This document shows positions 15,702-24,376 of a stretch of DNA of 28,418 bases, in pieces; the stretch's first letter is position 1, and each line of letters opens with the position of its first letter. The position numbers and the translations under genes were made by a program. The stretch covers positions 1 to 28,418 of the forward strand of contig JBNKFQ010000195.1 in assembly GCA_050289385.1 (NCBI GenBank), given 5' to 3'. Below the pieces are notes generated by a model. The model made no database searches and had not been told where the DNA came from. It saw only the letters and a program-made list of their open reading frames with translations. The stretch is from JBNKFQ01 sp050289385 (GTDB taxonomy: Bacteria; Pseudomonadota; Gammaproteobacteria; Pseudomonadales; Porticoccaceae).

Positions 15702-17285
15702 ATGTCAGATTACGCAGCAGATATTGATGCAATTAGCACTCTGGTTCAGGCCCAGGGCAACAGCTGGAATGCCATCAATCCGGAATATGCGGCCCGCATG
15801 AGGGCGCAGAACAAGTTCAAGACCGGGCTGGATATCGCCAGGTATACCGCCAAAATCATGCGCTCTGACATAGCCCGTTACGATGCAGACAACTCTCAAT
15901 ACACTCAGTCTCTGGGGTGTTGGCACGGTTTTATCGGTCAGCAGAAATTGATTTCCATTAAAAAGCACTTTAACAGCACCGACCGACGTTACCTTTACCT
16001 GTCCGGCTGGATGGTGGCTGCGCTGCGTTCGGAATTCGGCCCGCTGCCGGATCAGTCCATGCACGAAAAGACTTCGGTTGCCGCGCTGATCGAAGAGTTG
16101 TACACCTTTTTGCGCCAGGCCGATGCGCGCGAGCTCGGTGGTTTGTTCCGCGAACTGGATGCCGCTGAGGGCGCAGCCAAACAGGCGATCCAGGACAAGA
16201 TCGACAATTTCCAAACGCACATAGTGCCGATCATCGCAGACATTGATGCTGGCTTTGGCAACGAAGAAGCCACCTATCTGCTGGCCAAAAAAATGATTGA
16301 AGCCGGGGCTTGCTGTATTCAGATCGAAAACCAGGTTTCCGACGAAAAGCAGTGTGGCCACCAGGACGGAAAAGTAACCGTTCCCCACGCTGACTTTCTC
16401 GCCAAGGTGCGCGCCGTGCGCTATGCCTTCCTGGAGTTGGGCGTAGACGACGGCGTAATTGTCGCCCGCACCGACTCGCTTGGCGCTGGCCTGACCAAGC
16501 AGATTGCTGTAACCAGCGAGCCGGGAGATCTGGGCGATCAATACAACAGCTTTCTGGATGGTGACATTGTCGAAAGCGCCGATGATATTGCCAATGGCGA
16601 CGTGGTTATCAAGGCCAACGGCAAATTGCTGAAACCAAAGCGCCTGCCTTCTAACCTGTTCCAGTTCCGCAAGGGCACCGGGGTTGACCGCGTTGTGCTC
16701 GACTGTATTACGTCCTTGCAAAACGGTGCCGACCTGTTGTGGATCGAAACCGAAAAACCCCACATCGGCCAGATCGCCGAAATGGTCAACAGAATTCGCG
16801 AGGCAGTGCCCAATGCCAAACTGGTGTACAACAACTCGCCATCCTTTAACTGGACATTGAGCTTCCGCCAGCAGGTGTTTGATGCCTGGGCCGATGCTGG
16901 CAAGGATGTATCAGCGTACGATCGCGCGAATCTGATGAGCGCAGAGTATGACGACTCCGAGCTGTCCCAGGCAGCGGACGACAGGATTCGCACATTCCAG
17001 GCCGATGCATCGCGTGAGGCAGGCATCTTCCACCACCTGATCACTTTGCCCACTTATCACACAGCGGCGCTGTCTACGGATAACCTGGCAAAAGAGTACT
17101 TTGGTGAACAGGGCATGCTGGGTTATGTAAAAGGCGTGCAACGCAAAGAGATCCGTGAAGGTATCGCTTGTGTCAAGCACCAGAACATGGCCGGTTCCGA
17201 TATGGGTGACGATCACAAGGAATACTTTTCCGGCGATGCGGCTCTGAAAGCGTCTGGTAAAGACAACACCATGAACCAGTTCTGA
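15702..17285 (+). CDS. aceA: Isocitrate lyase
   Basis: The enzyme splits isocitrate into succinate and glyoxylate, the first step of the glyoxylate shunt. The 527-residue length fits the longer isocitrate-lyase subfamily of pseudomonads rather than the roughly 430-residue enterobacterial one. The active-site signature is EKQCGHQDGK, with catalytic Cys218 and KQCGH in place of the common KKCGH. Metal and substrate segments ADIDAGFGNEEAT and IVARTDSLGA, and the late YNNSPSFNW segment, are intact. AAAGGA precedes the ATG. It leads a plus-strand run with rraA 31 bp and aceK about 600 bp downstream, and faces the LysR-type regulator divergently. Confidence 0.97.
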   Translation: MSDYAADIDAISTLVQAQGNSWNAINPEYAARMRAQNKFKTGLDIARYTAKIMRSDIARYDADNSQYTQSLGCWHGFIGQQKLISIKKHFNSTDRRYLYLSGWMVAALRSEFGPLPDQSMHEKTSVAALIEELYTFLRQADARELGGLFRELDAAEGAAKQAIQDKIDNFQTHIVPIIADIDAGFGNEEATYLLAKKMIEAGACCIQIENQVSDEKQCGHQDGKVTVPHADFLAKVRAVRYAFLELGVDDGVIVARTDSLGAGLTKQIAVTSEPGDLGDQYNSFLDGDIVESADDIANGDVVIKANGKLLKPKRLPSNLFQFRKGTGVDRVVLDCITSLQNGADLLWIETEKPHIGQIAEMVNRIREAVPNAKLVYNNSPSFNWTLSFRQQVFDAWADAGKDVSAYDRANLMSAEYDDSELSQAADDRIRTFQADASREAGIFHHLITLPTYHTAALSTDNLAKEYFGEQGMLGYVKGVQRKEIREGIACVKHQNMAGSDMGDDHKEYFSGDAALKASGKDNTMNQF

Positions 17286-17316
17286 CTGGTGTGACGACTA
17301 TTCCCGGAGGAAAGCG

Positions 17317-17793
17317 ATGACCATCTCAACACCAGACCTGTATGACAACAACACAGCGTGGGTTCGCGTTGTAGAACCCGCTTTGTTGCACTATGGTGGC
17401 AAGCAGGCTTTTTGTGGTCGGGTTGCAACAATTAGATGTGGTGATGACAACTCGCGTGTGGCTGAGATGGTAGCAACGGAGGGCGACGGGCGAGTACTGG
17501 TAGTGGACGGCGGTGCCGCACTGGGGTATTCGCTGCTGGGGGACCGCCTTGCCCAACTCGCTATTGACAACGGCTGGGCCGGTGTTGTCGTAAACGGGTG
17601 TGTAAGGGATGTCGAAATTCTTGAGGGTTTACCTCTGGGTATTATGGCGCTGGCGTCCAATCCTCGCAAAACGGTAAAACGTGGTACAGGAGAAGAGGGG
17701 GTTTCGGTGGTTTTGGCTGGTACGCCAGTAACACAAGATGACTGGCTCTATGCGGATCGCACAGGTATTCTTTTGGCAAGCAAAAAGTTGTGA
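17317..17793 (+). CDS. rraA: RraA-family protein
   Basis: This 158-residue protein has the RraA core GDGRVLVVDGGAALGYSLLGD and the ligand loop VVVNGCVRDVEIL. Family members either inhibit RNase E (enterobacterial RraA) or act as metal-dependent aldolases/decarboxylases on 4-hydroxy-4-methyl-2-oxoglutarate and oxaloacetate. Length and sequence are close to the RraA branch (about 160 residues). It lies between aceA and aceK, 31 bp after the former and 74 bp before the latter, behind a clear GGAGG site, so co-transcription is likely. The position beside carbon-flux genes leaves an oxaloacetate-decarboxylase-like role open; sequence reading alone cannot decide. Confidence 0.85.
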   Translation: MTISTPDLYDNNTAWVRVVEPALLHYGGKQAFCGRVATIRCGDDNSRVAEMVATEGDGRVLVVDGGAALGYSLLGDRLAQLAIDNGWAGVVVNGCVRDVEILEGLPLGIMALASNPRKTVKRGTGEEGVSVVLAGTPVTQDDWLYADRTGILLASKKL

Positions 17794-17867
17794 GACCCGG
17801 GACATGAATTGGCATTACCTGGAGCCAGAAGCCGGAAACCGAAAACCCGACCGCAAGGGAGCATAAC

Positions 17868-19622
17868 GTGGCGCTTGCCCAACGTGTGGCTCGCTCGATA
17901 CTGTATGGTTTTGAAGCCAATTTTGCCGAGTTCCAGACCATTACGCTTGGGGCCAAGGAACGGTTCGAAAAAGCCGACTGGCACGCGGTTCACGATGCCA
18001 TGTCCGATCGTATGCGACGCTACAAAGACCGCCTGTACGATGTTGCCGAAGTTATTGCCTCAATAGCCGGTGACAAAGCCCGCCAGCGTGATTTTTGGCG
18101 TCAGGTAAAAAAAGAGTACGACGCCCTTATCTGGCAGCGTGCCAACTATGAGGTTGCAGAAACATTTTACAACTCGGTATTTGGGCGAATTTGTGGTCAT
18201 GCCGGCATTCGCGAAGCACACACCTATTTACTCGAATCTAACGAGCGCTCCCGCGAAAGTGACCAGGCCGAAATAGCAGTCTGTTTCCGTTTTCAGGGCA
18301 GCCTGCGAGGTCTGGTGCGCCAAGTGTTGGGCGTTTGCGATTTTACCATTCCCTTTGAAGACGTTGATCGCGACATTGAGCGTATTTCCAAAGCGGTAAA
18401 GGAAGAGTTGCTGCACAACCTGCCACCGGATGGGCGCGGTGTATTGGTGGAAGTGCTGGAATCATTGTTTTATCGCAACAAGGCGGCCTATATCGTTGGT
18501 CGTATTGTCACGGGTGCCAAATTTATTCCGTTTGTCTTGCCCATTCTTAACAACGGTCGGGGAGCGGTTTATGTCGATACCGCTATTTTTACGCCGAAAG
18601 AAGTCAGTGTTATTTTCAGTTTCACGCGCAGCTATTTTATGGTGGATGCTGTTGTGCCATCGCGCTACGTTGCTTTTCTGAAAAGCTTGATGCCACACAA
18701 GGAACCTTTTGAGCTTTACACATCAATGGGGTACTACAAACACGGCAAAACCGAATTTTGCCGCATGGCGATCAAGCACACGCGCAGTATTACAGAAGAG
18801 TATGTTATCGCCCCTGGTATTAAAGGCATGGTGATGCTGGTTTTTACCCTGCCTTCGCTGGGTTATGTGTACAAAGTCATCAAAGACAAATTTACCCCGC
18901 CCAAAAGCATGACCCGGCAGCAGGTAAAAAACAAATACCAGCAAGTTAAACGCAGTGATCGAGTGGGACGTATGGCTGATACGCAAGAGTTTACTGACCT
19001 GGTATTCGATCGCCGACGCTTCAGCGAGGAATTGCTGGACGAACTGCGCCGCGAAGCGCCCTCCCTGTTGAAAGAAAATGGCAATGCGCTGGTGTTAAAG
19101 CATGTGTATGTGGAGCGCAAAATGGAGCCGCTGAACATGTATGTGCAACACGCCAGTGATGTTGAGCTTGAAAATGTAATGGATGAATACGGCAACGCGA
19201 TCAAACAGTTGGCGGCGGCAAATATATTCCCCGGTGATATGTTGCTGAAAAATTTTGGTGTGACTCGCCACGGGCGTGTTGTTTTTTATGATTACGACGA
19301 AATCTGCACCATGGAAGAGTGTCGTTTTCGTAAAATTCCAGAACCGAAAACGCCCGAGCAGGAAATGGCATCAGAGCCCTGGTATGAAGTGGGTGAAAAC
19401 GATATTTTTCCGGAAGAATTCCGGTTGTTTTTTTCTGGCAATAATCGCGCCAGAACGGTTTTTGAGCGGCTACATGGTGATCTGTACGATATGGAATTCT
19501 GGACCAAATTGCAGCGTCAGGTTGCCCGTGGTGCGGTTTACAGCGTATTCCCTTATCGGCGTCGTATTCGTTTTGAGCGGCCGAAACGTTCTGCCGACGA
19601 ACAGGCAAGGGCAGGAACTTGA
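17868..19622 (+). CDS. aceK: Isocitrate dehydrogenase kinase/phosphatase
   Basis: AceK phosphorylates and dephosphorylates isocitrate dehydrogenase, diverting isocitrate to the glyoxylate shunt. The 584-residue product starts at GTG 17868 behind AAGGGAG and matches the family across its length. The N-terminal regulatory half contains FYNSVFGRICGHAGI. The kinase-like half contains YVIAPGIKGMVMLVFTLPSL (glycine-rich ATP loop) and FPGDMLLKNFGVTRHGRVVFYDYDEI (catalytic loop and metal-binding Asp). It is the last gene of the aceA-rraA-aceK run, and a perfect hairpin follows 44 bp after the stop. No isocitrate dehydrogenase gene lies in the window. Confidence 0.97.
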   Translation: MALAQRVARSILYGFEANFAEFQTITLGAKERFEKADWHAVHDAMSDRMRRYKDRLYDVAEVIASIAGDKARQRDFWRQVKKEYDALIWQRANYEVAETFYNSVFGRICGHAGIREAHTYLLESNERSRESDQAEIAVCFRFQGSLRGLVRQVLGVCDFTIPFEDVDRDIERISKAVKEELLHNLPPDGRGVLVEVLESLFYRNKAAYIVGRIVTGAKFIPFVLPILNNGRGAVYVDTAIFTPKEVSVIFSFTRSYFMVDAVVPSRYVAFLKSLMPHKEPFELYTSMGYYKHGKTEFCRMAIKHTRSITEEYVIAPGIKGMVMLVFTLPSLGYVYKVIKDKFTPPKSMTRQQVKNKYQQVKRSDRVGRMADTQEFTDLVFDRRRFSEELLDELRREAPSLLKENGNALVLKHVYVERKMEPLNMYVQHASDVELENVMDEYGNAIKQLAAANIFPGDMLLKNFGVTRHGRVVFYDYDEICTMEECRFRKIPEPKTPEQEMASEPWYEVGENDIFPEEFRLFFSGNNRARTVFERLHGDLYDMEFWTKLQRQVARGAVYSVFPYRRRIRFERPKRSADEQARAGT

Positions 19623-19665
19623 TACGATGGAACTTCCTCAAGACCGGGAGAATGGTAATTGCGGC

Positions 19666-19694
19666 AGGTTGGGGTGAGGAACGAACCCCAACCT
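19666..19694 (+). terminator. Hairpin after aceK
   Basis: AGGTTGGGGT (19666-19675) and ACCCCAACCT (19685-19694) form a perfect 10-bp stem with a 9-base loop, placed between the convergent aceK and SDR genes. There is no T-run on either side, so termination is plausible but not textbook. Confidence 0.55.
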
Positions 19695-19788
19695 TCCATG
19701 AAACTGCAGAAGAGTCAGTGCAGACAGTAGTTCAGGCTTGAGGCAGTTCCAGTTTCCACAGAGTATTGTTACTTTCGTATCCGGGTCC

Positions 19789-20592
19789 TTATGTCATTTT
19801 CAAGGTGATGCCGCCGTCGACGAGGAGTTCAATACCTGTAATGTATTTAGCTTCATCCGAGGCGAGAAACAGCGCCGCATTGGCCACATCCCAAGCATCG
19901 CCCATGCGGCCCAGAGGCACTTGCGCGTCTCGTTTTTTCCACATTTCCTCGACTTCGCCGTCGGAATAAGCCTTTACCAGCGATGAATTTTCCACCATCG
20001 GTGTTTTCATCAGGCCCGGTAAAACAGCATTTACCCTGATTTTTCGAGCAGCGAATTCGACCGCGGTTGCACGTGTGAGATGGTTCATCGCCGCCTTGGA
20101 GGCATAATAAGAAGCATACGGTATTTCTGTACAACGAATACTGGTCATGGACGATATGTTGATGATAGAGCCACCGCCTTGCTTTTCCATTTGCGGAATA
20201 ACGTGCTTCATTGCCAGATAACAACTCTTGAGATTAACGTCGAATACGCGGTCCCAGTCCGCTTCGGGCAGGTCGACCACCCCGCCGACTTCGACAATGC
20301 CAACGTTATTATCCAGGATATCGATCTGCCCAAAGTGCGCCACGCATTCAGCCACGGCGCGTTCGAGTTCATCGGATTTGGTGGCGTCAATGCGCATCGC
20401 CGCCGCAATGCCACCCTCGTCTTCAATAATACGGGCGGTTTCATGCGCTGCAGCTTCATTGATATCAAGGCAAAACACCTGGGCCCCCTCACGGGCAAAC
20501 TGCGTGGCGGTCGCCTTGCCGTTCCCCCAGCCCGGTCCGACCGACCCGGCGCCGACGATCATTGCCGTTTTTCCAGATAGTCTGCCCGCCAT
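19789..20592 (-). CDS. SDR-family NAD(P)-dependent dehydrogenase
   Basis: Two ATGs (20595, 20592) follow AGGAGG; 20592 has the better 6-base spacing and gives 267 residues. The classical SDR layout is visible: a glycine-rich cofactor loop (VGAGSVGPGWGNGKA) in variant form, Asp43 after the second strand (CLDIN) suggesting NAD preference, NNVG replacing the usual NNAG, Ser148 and the catalytic pair Tyr162/Lys166 (YYASK), and a C-terminal YITGIELLVDGG. It oxidises or reduces a hydroxyl/keto group. As third gene after thiolase and acyl-CoA ligase it could be the 3-hydroxyacyl-CoA or ring-hydroxyl dehydrogenase of the same pathway. The substrate is unknown. The 76 codons open upstream overlap the spacer and lack a good start. 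Confidence 0.88.
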   Translation of the reverse strand: MAGRLSGKTAMIVGAGSVGPGWGNGKATATQFAREGAQVFCLDINEAAAHETARIIEDEGGIAAAMRIDATKSDELERAVAECVAHFGQIDILDNNVGIVEVGGVVDLPEADWDRVFDVNLKSCYLAMKHVIPQMEKQGGGSIINISSMTSIRCTEIPYASYYASKAAMNHLTRATAVEFAARKIRVNAVLPGLMKTPMVENSSLVKAYSDGEVEEMWKKRDAQVPLGRMGDAWDVANAALFLASDEAKYITGIELLVDGGITLKMT

Positions 20593-20702
20593 CATGTCCC
20601 TCCTGTTTGAATGTAATGATGAGTCCGGATGCTGTTGTGATTTGACTACGCCCCCGAGGCCGGTGTTATTTTCTGTGAGACTTGGCGTTGCGCCTGCCGA
20701 GT

Positions 20703-22220
20703 TTATTGCAGCATACGGCGCAATTCGGTTTTCAAGACCTTCCCATATGCGTTTTTTGGCAAAGCGTTGATAAACTGGTATTTCTTCGGGCGCTTGAACG
20801 CAGCCATTTCGTTGCGGCACCACGTATCCAGGCTTTGCAAGTTACAGGTGGCGCCCGATTCCATAACGACAAACGCAACAACACTTTCTCCCCAATCTGC
20901 ATTGGGTATGCCGATAACGGCGACTTCCTTGATGTCGGGGCAGCGCATAAGAACCTCTTCCACTTCGCGGGGGTAGATATTGGTTCCACCGGAGATGATG
21001 ACGTCTTTGCTGCGATCGGTCAGAGTTAAAAATCCGCTCTCGTCGAACTTGCCGATATCCCCGGTTTTGAGCCAACCGTCAATGATCGTTTCTTGCGTTG
21101 CCTGTTCATTGTGCCAATAACCCTGCATAACCGTGGCCCCGCGCACGATTACCTCACCCGCTTCTCCCGCAGGCAAATCAATCATGTCTTGATCGACAAC
21201 GCGCACCTCGACGCAGGAATGCGGCGTGCCGACGGTGCAGAGCCTGTTGCGCCAATGTGTATGGTGCTTGTCGGCTATCAAATCGCGCTGCAGCGCTGTA
21301 ATGGTCATGGGGCTTTCGCCCTGGCCATAAATTTGTATGAATTTCGGACCGAGCACATCAAGAGCATTTTCGAAGTCAGCGACATACATCGGTGCACCCC
21401 CGCAGATGATCGACTTGATACCATCGCCGTTAAATCCGGAGAGCTTTGCGGCTTTGACCAGACGGTTCACCATTGTGGGTGCCGCAAAAAAAGATAGCGC
21501 CCCGAGTTCAGCGGCCAGTTCGAAAATCTCTGGCTCGCTAAACCCGCGCGAGGCTGGAACCACATGCCTGGCGCCTTGACGCACGTGAATAAAATTATAA
21601 AGCCCCGCCCCGTGGGAAAGGGGTGCCACGTAAAGGCATGCATCTTGCGCAGACACATTGTCGACGTCGACCGTATAGGTAGTGGACATGGCGATGAGGT
21701 TTTCATGGGATAGCATGACGCCTTTGGGGCGACCGGTGGTGCCAGAGGTGTAAAAGAGCCAGCCAAGCGCGCCCGGCGACAAAGATTGCGGTGGCGCAAG
21801 TGAACCTGTTGCATCCTTCATTGCAAGAAAGCGGGGTCCGTCAACGGCGATTTCGGTACAAGACTTGATTATCGGAATGTCGCGCCGCAGGTTGCCATCA
21901 TCGGTAAAAAGCACCCTGGTTTCCGCGTTTTCGACAATCCAGGCGGCTTCCTGGACATGGAGCCTGGCGTTGATTGGCACCACTGCCGCGCCAACCCACC
22001 AGGCGCCGTAGAGAATTTCAAGATATTCGGTCCGGTTCTTTAAAAACAGCGCGACCCGATCGCCGGGTCGGACACTGTAATCGCGTTTTAGTGCTTCACC
22101 AATCGCCCCGGCGCGCTCCGCAAATTGACGATAATTGGTGCGACAGACTGCACCCTCAAAAAGTGCTGGCGCATCGGGTGTCTTGAGTGCTGTTCTGTAA
22201 AGCCATTGCGCAATGTTCAT
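20703..22220 (-). CDS. AMP-forming acyl-CoA synthetase
   Basis: This 505-residue member of the ANL superfamily activates a carboxylic acid with ATP and CoA. Seen in order are the phosphate loop LFYTSGTTGRPKGVMLSH (about 160-178), the QIYGQGESP substrate/AMP region, the hinge and Asp motif WLKTGDIGKFDESGFLTL and DRSKDVIISGGTNIYPREVE, and the catalytic C-terminal lysine in LPKNAYGKVLK. The ATG lies 15 bp after the thiolase stop, so both genes should be on one transcript. Length and motifs fit a medium/long-chain or aromatic/alicyclic acid ligase; which one cannot be told by eye. Confidence 0.9.
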   Translation of the reverse strand: MNIAQWLYRTALKTPDAPALFEGAVCRTNYRQFAERAGAIGEALKRDYSVRPGDRVALFLKNRTEYLEILYGAWWVGAAVVPINARLHVQEAAWIVENAETRVLFTDDGNLRRDIPIIKSCTEIAVDGPRFLAMKDATGSLAPPQSLSPGALGWLFYTSGTTGRPKGVMLSHENLIAMSTTYTVDVDNVSAQDACLYVAPLSHGAGLYNFIHVRQGARHVVPASRGFSEPEIFELAAELGALSFFAAPTMVNRLVKAAKLSGFNGDGIKSIICGGAPMYVADFENALDVLGPKFIQIYGQGESPMTITALQRDLIADKHHTHWRNRLCTVGTPHSCVEVRVVDQDMIDLPAGEAGEVIVRGATVMQGYWHNEQATQETIIDGWLKTGDIGKFDESGFLTLTDRSKDVIISGGTNIYPREVEEVLMRCPDIKEVAVIGIPNADWGESVVAFVVMESGATCNLQSLDTWCRNEMAAFKRPKKYQFINALPKNAYGKVLKTELRRMLQ

Positions 22221-22235
22221 AAGGCTTCTGCCACC

Positions 22236-23411
22236 TCAGTCGCGGGCTTCGAGAATTGAAGCGTAATTGGCAACGCCCGCACCGCCCATATTGAAAACAA
22301 GGCCGCGCCGCGCGTCGGGCTGCTGCAGCTCCCCGGCGGCGCCAGTGAGCTGGCGATGGGCCATGGCGTGCATGGAAACGCCGGTTGCGCCCACCGGGTG
22401 GCCCTTGGCTTTGAGTCCGCCAGACAGATTGACGGGAAGCGCGCCACCCCGATAGACAGTTCCCTCTTCAAGTGCGCGATGCCCTTGTCCTTTTTCCGCA
22501 AGACCCATCGCTTCATAAATCATCAGTTCGGCAATGGTGAAGCAGTCGTGGACTTCGGCGAAGTCGAGATCGTCAAGAGTGATATCGGCGGCTTTCAATG
22601 CCGATTGAATGGCGCGCTCGGGGCCCTCAAAGGACGAGAAGTCCCGCCCCGATAGCGGCAACAGGTCGCTAACATGAATGCGCGACCGAAAGATCGAAGC
22701 GCTTTCGACACATTTCGCGACATTTGATTCGGCAAGGATTAACGCCGCGGCGCCATCGCTAATGAGTGAACAATCGGTAAGTCTCAAGGGCGGCGCGATG
22801 AGCGGATTTTTATCGGAAATTGTGTTGCACTCTTCAACGCTGAAGTGTTTGCGCATCTGCGCCAGGGGGTTCAGCAGGGCGTTCCCATGATTTTTAGCTG
22901 CGATCCGCGCCATGGGTTCAAGTGCAGCGCGGTAGTGTTCGCAATAGTCTTGCGCTGCCAGCGCGAAGACTTGCGGGAACGAAAGCGCCGCCTCGCTGGC
23001 ATCATTTTGATAACCGGCACCGGCGAGAGCCCTGGTTACCTCTTTGGTCGATTTCGAGGTCATTTTTTCAGCACCGACCACGAGAACGATGCGCGCAGCG
23101 CCAGAACAAATAGCATCAATCCCGGCGTATACTGCTGCCGATCCGGAAGCACAGGCGTTTTCAATCCGGGTGGCGGGCTTGAAGCGCAAATCCGGTGAGA
23201 TCTGATGAACAAGCGAGGAGGCAAAGCCGTCGGGCACAAGTCCTGAGTTGAAATGACCGAGAAAGACCGCGTCGATATCAGTACAGGGTACCCCGGCGTC
23301 CTCAATTGCCTCGCGCCCTGCCGAGACAATCAGGTCTTCAAGAGTTTCGCCTTCCAACCACCCGAAGCAGGTATGGCCAGTGCCAATGATTGATATAGCT
23401 TGTCCGTGCAT
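22236..23411 (-). CDS. Thiolase, SCP-x-like acetyl-CoA acetyltransferase
   Basis: ATG 23411 is preceded by AAGGAGG at good spacing, giving 391 residues; the frame stays open upstream only by chance. The nucleophile Cys87 lies in ENACASGSAAVYAG, the histidine pair in AEVHDCFTIAE and GLKAKGHPVGATG. The HDCF form, instead of a C-terminal CxG cysteine, is typical of SCP-x/nonspecific-lipid-transfer thiolases, often used in branched or steroid side-chain degradation. It would cleave a 3-ketoacyl-CoA into acetyl- or propionyl-CoA plus a shortened acyl-CoA. It leads the ligase and SDR genes and is divergent from a PAS-LuxR regulator. A 61-bp perfect palindrome begins 18 bp upstream of its ATG. Confidence 0.9.
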   Translation of the reverse strand: MHGQAISIIGTGHTCFGWLEGETLEDLIVSAGREAIEDAGVPCTDIDAVFLGHFNSGLVPDGFASSLVHQISPDLRFKPATRIENACASGSAAVYAGIDAICSGAARIVLVVGAEKMTSKSTKEVTRALAGAGYQNDASEAALSFPQVFALAAQDYCEHYRAALEPMARIAAKNHGNALLNPLAQMRKHFSVEECNTISDKNPLIAPPLRLTDCSLISDGAAALILAESNVAKCVESASIFRSRIHVSDLLPLSGRDFSSFEGPERAIQSALKAADITLDDLDFAEVHDCFTIAELMIYEAMGLAEKGQGHRALEEGTVYRGGALPVNLSGGLKAKGHPVGATGVSMHAMAHRQLTGAAGELQQPDARRGLVFNMGGAGVANYASILEARD

Positions 23412-23429
23412 GGAAACCTCCTTCAGCCC

Positions 23430-23490
23430 CTGGTACTCCTGCAAGGTAATAATGCCTGATACAGGCATTATTACCTTGCAGGAGTACCAG
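23430..23490. promoter_or_regulatory. Perfect 29-bp inverted repeat with 3-nt loop
   Basis: Bases 23430-23458 are the exact reverse complement of 23462-23490, separated only by ATA. Each arm, read outwards, goes CAGGCATTATTACC then TTGCAGGAGTACCAG. It fills the centre of the 159-bp gap between the divergent thiolase and luxR-type genes, 18 bp from the thiolase ATG and 80 bp from the regulator ATG. The left arm ends 6 bp from the thiolase ribosome-binding site. It may be an operator for a symmetric regulator, a long mRNA-leader hairpin, or a palindromic insertion. The right outward arm ends with CAGGAG positioned before an ATG (23491) that opens a 6-codon frame. Confidence 0.85.
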
Positions 23491-23570
23491 AATGCCAGCC
23501 AAATTTTTGTGATACCATCTGTAAAACTACATACACAAGCAGTTACTTTTTCGCGACAGGAGGCGATCTC

Positions 23571-24128
23571 ATGTCTGATGCCGCCCTTGCCGAACTGGCA
23601 TTTATGGAATCCCCTGCGCCGTTGCTCATTACCAGCAATCGGCTCGTCAGGGACTGCAACAAGGCATTTGCCGCTCTGTTTGGTTATGAGCGAGACGAAC
23701 TGATCGGAGCGCTGGTTTTGAAATTGTACCCGACAACTGTCGATTTCGAACGGGTGGGAGCGCGCTGCTTCAACTGGCTTAAAACCCATACCGTCTACGA
23801 AGATGAACGGTTCATGCAACGCAAGAATCGCGAAATTTTCTGGGCGAGCTCGCGCGGCGCCACCTTGACACCGGAAGCGCCATTCAAGCTCATTGTCTGG
23901 AATTTTGAACGCATCGGTCTGGCGCCGGCGAAAACCCCGGAACTCACGCCGCGCGAGCGAGAAATTTCCAGTTATATTGTCAATGGAATGACCTCCCGTG
24001 AGACCGCCGAAGCACTGAAAATCTCGCATCGCACGGTCGAGCTGCATCGCGCTCGAATATTGAAAAAACTGGATACAAAAAACGCCGCCGACCTGGTATC
24101 CAAAATTATCGAAATACAGCCACATTAA
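23571..24128 (+). CDS. PAS-domain LuxR-type transcriptional regulator
   Basis: This 185-residue protein starts behind AGGAGG. Residues 8-118 form a PAS-like sensor (SPAPLLITSNRLVRDCNKAF, then FGYERDELIGALVLKLYP), and residues 122-182 a GerE/LuxR helix-turn-helix (LTPREREISSYIVNGMTSRE, then TVELHRARILKKL). It has no receiver domain, so it probably binds a small ligand or senses redox directly. Its divergent placement from the thiolase-ligase-SDR genes and the shared palindrome make it the likely regulator of that cluster; this is inference from position. A decayed tannase gene follows 248 bp downstream in the same direction. Confidence 0.9.
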   Translation: MSDAALAELAFMESPAPLLITSNRLVRDCNKAFAALFGYERDELIGALVLKLYPTTVDFERVGARCFNWLKTHTVYEDERFMQRKNREIFWASSRGATLTPEAPFKLIVWNFERIGLAPAKTPELTPREREISSYIVNGMTSRETAEALKISHRTVELHRARILKKLDTKNAADLVSKIIEIQPH

Positions 24129-24376
24129 TCGTCATTAAAAATGCCCGGTGTACATGCGCCTGGCTAATACTGGCCGCATACATCTGATATCGTGGCTCGC
24201 TCCTGTCCCAACAATTGCCAAACAAACGCACATATACCCCGGTTGATACCGTGGAACAAAATGCAAGCCAGCATTCGCCAATTTTGAATATCTGGACTTC
24301 GAGGTAACGAGAGCCAGATTTGAATTTCAATACTGCCACTCCTGCGAAGCACCGAAAAAAATAACGGAGAACAATC

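Noticed and set aside
15705..16763. 352-codon frame antisense to aceA
   Set aside because: It is the mirror of a strongly coding gene with no recognisable domains.
23412..24125. Upstream extension of the thiolase frame to 629 residues
   Set aside because: The extension runs through the palindrome and antisense to the PAS-LuxR gene. ATG 23411 has an excellent ribosome-binding site and gives the normal thiolase length.
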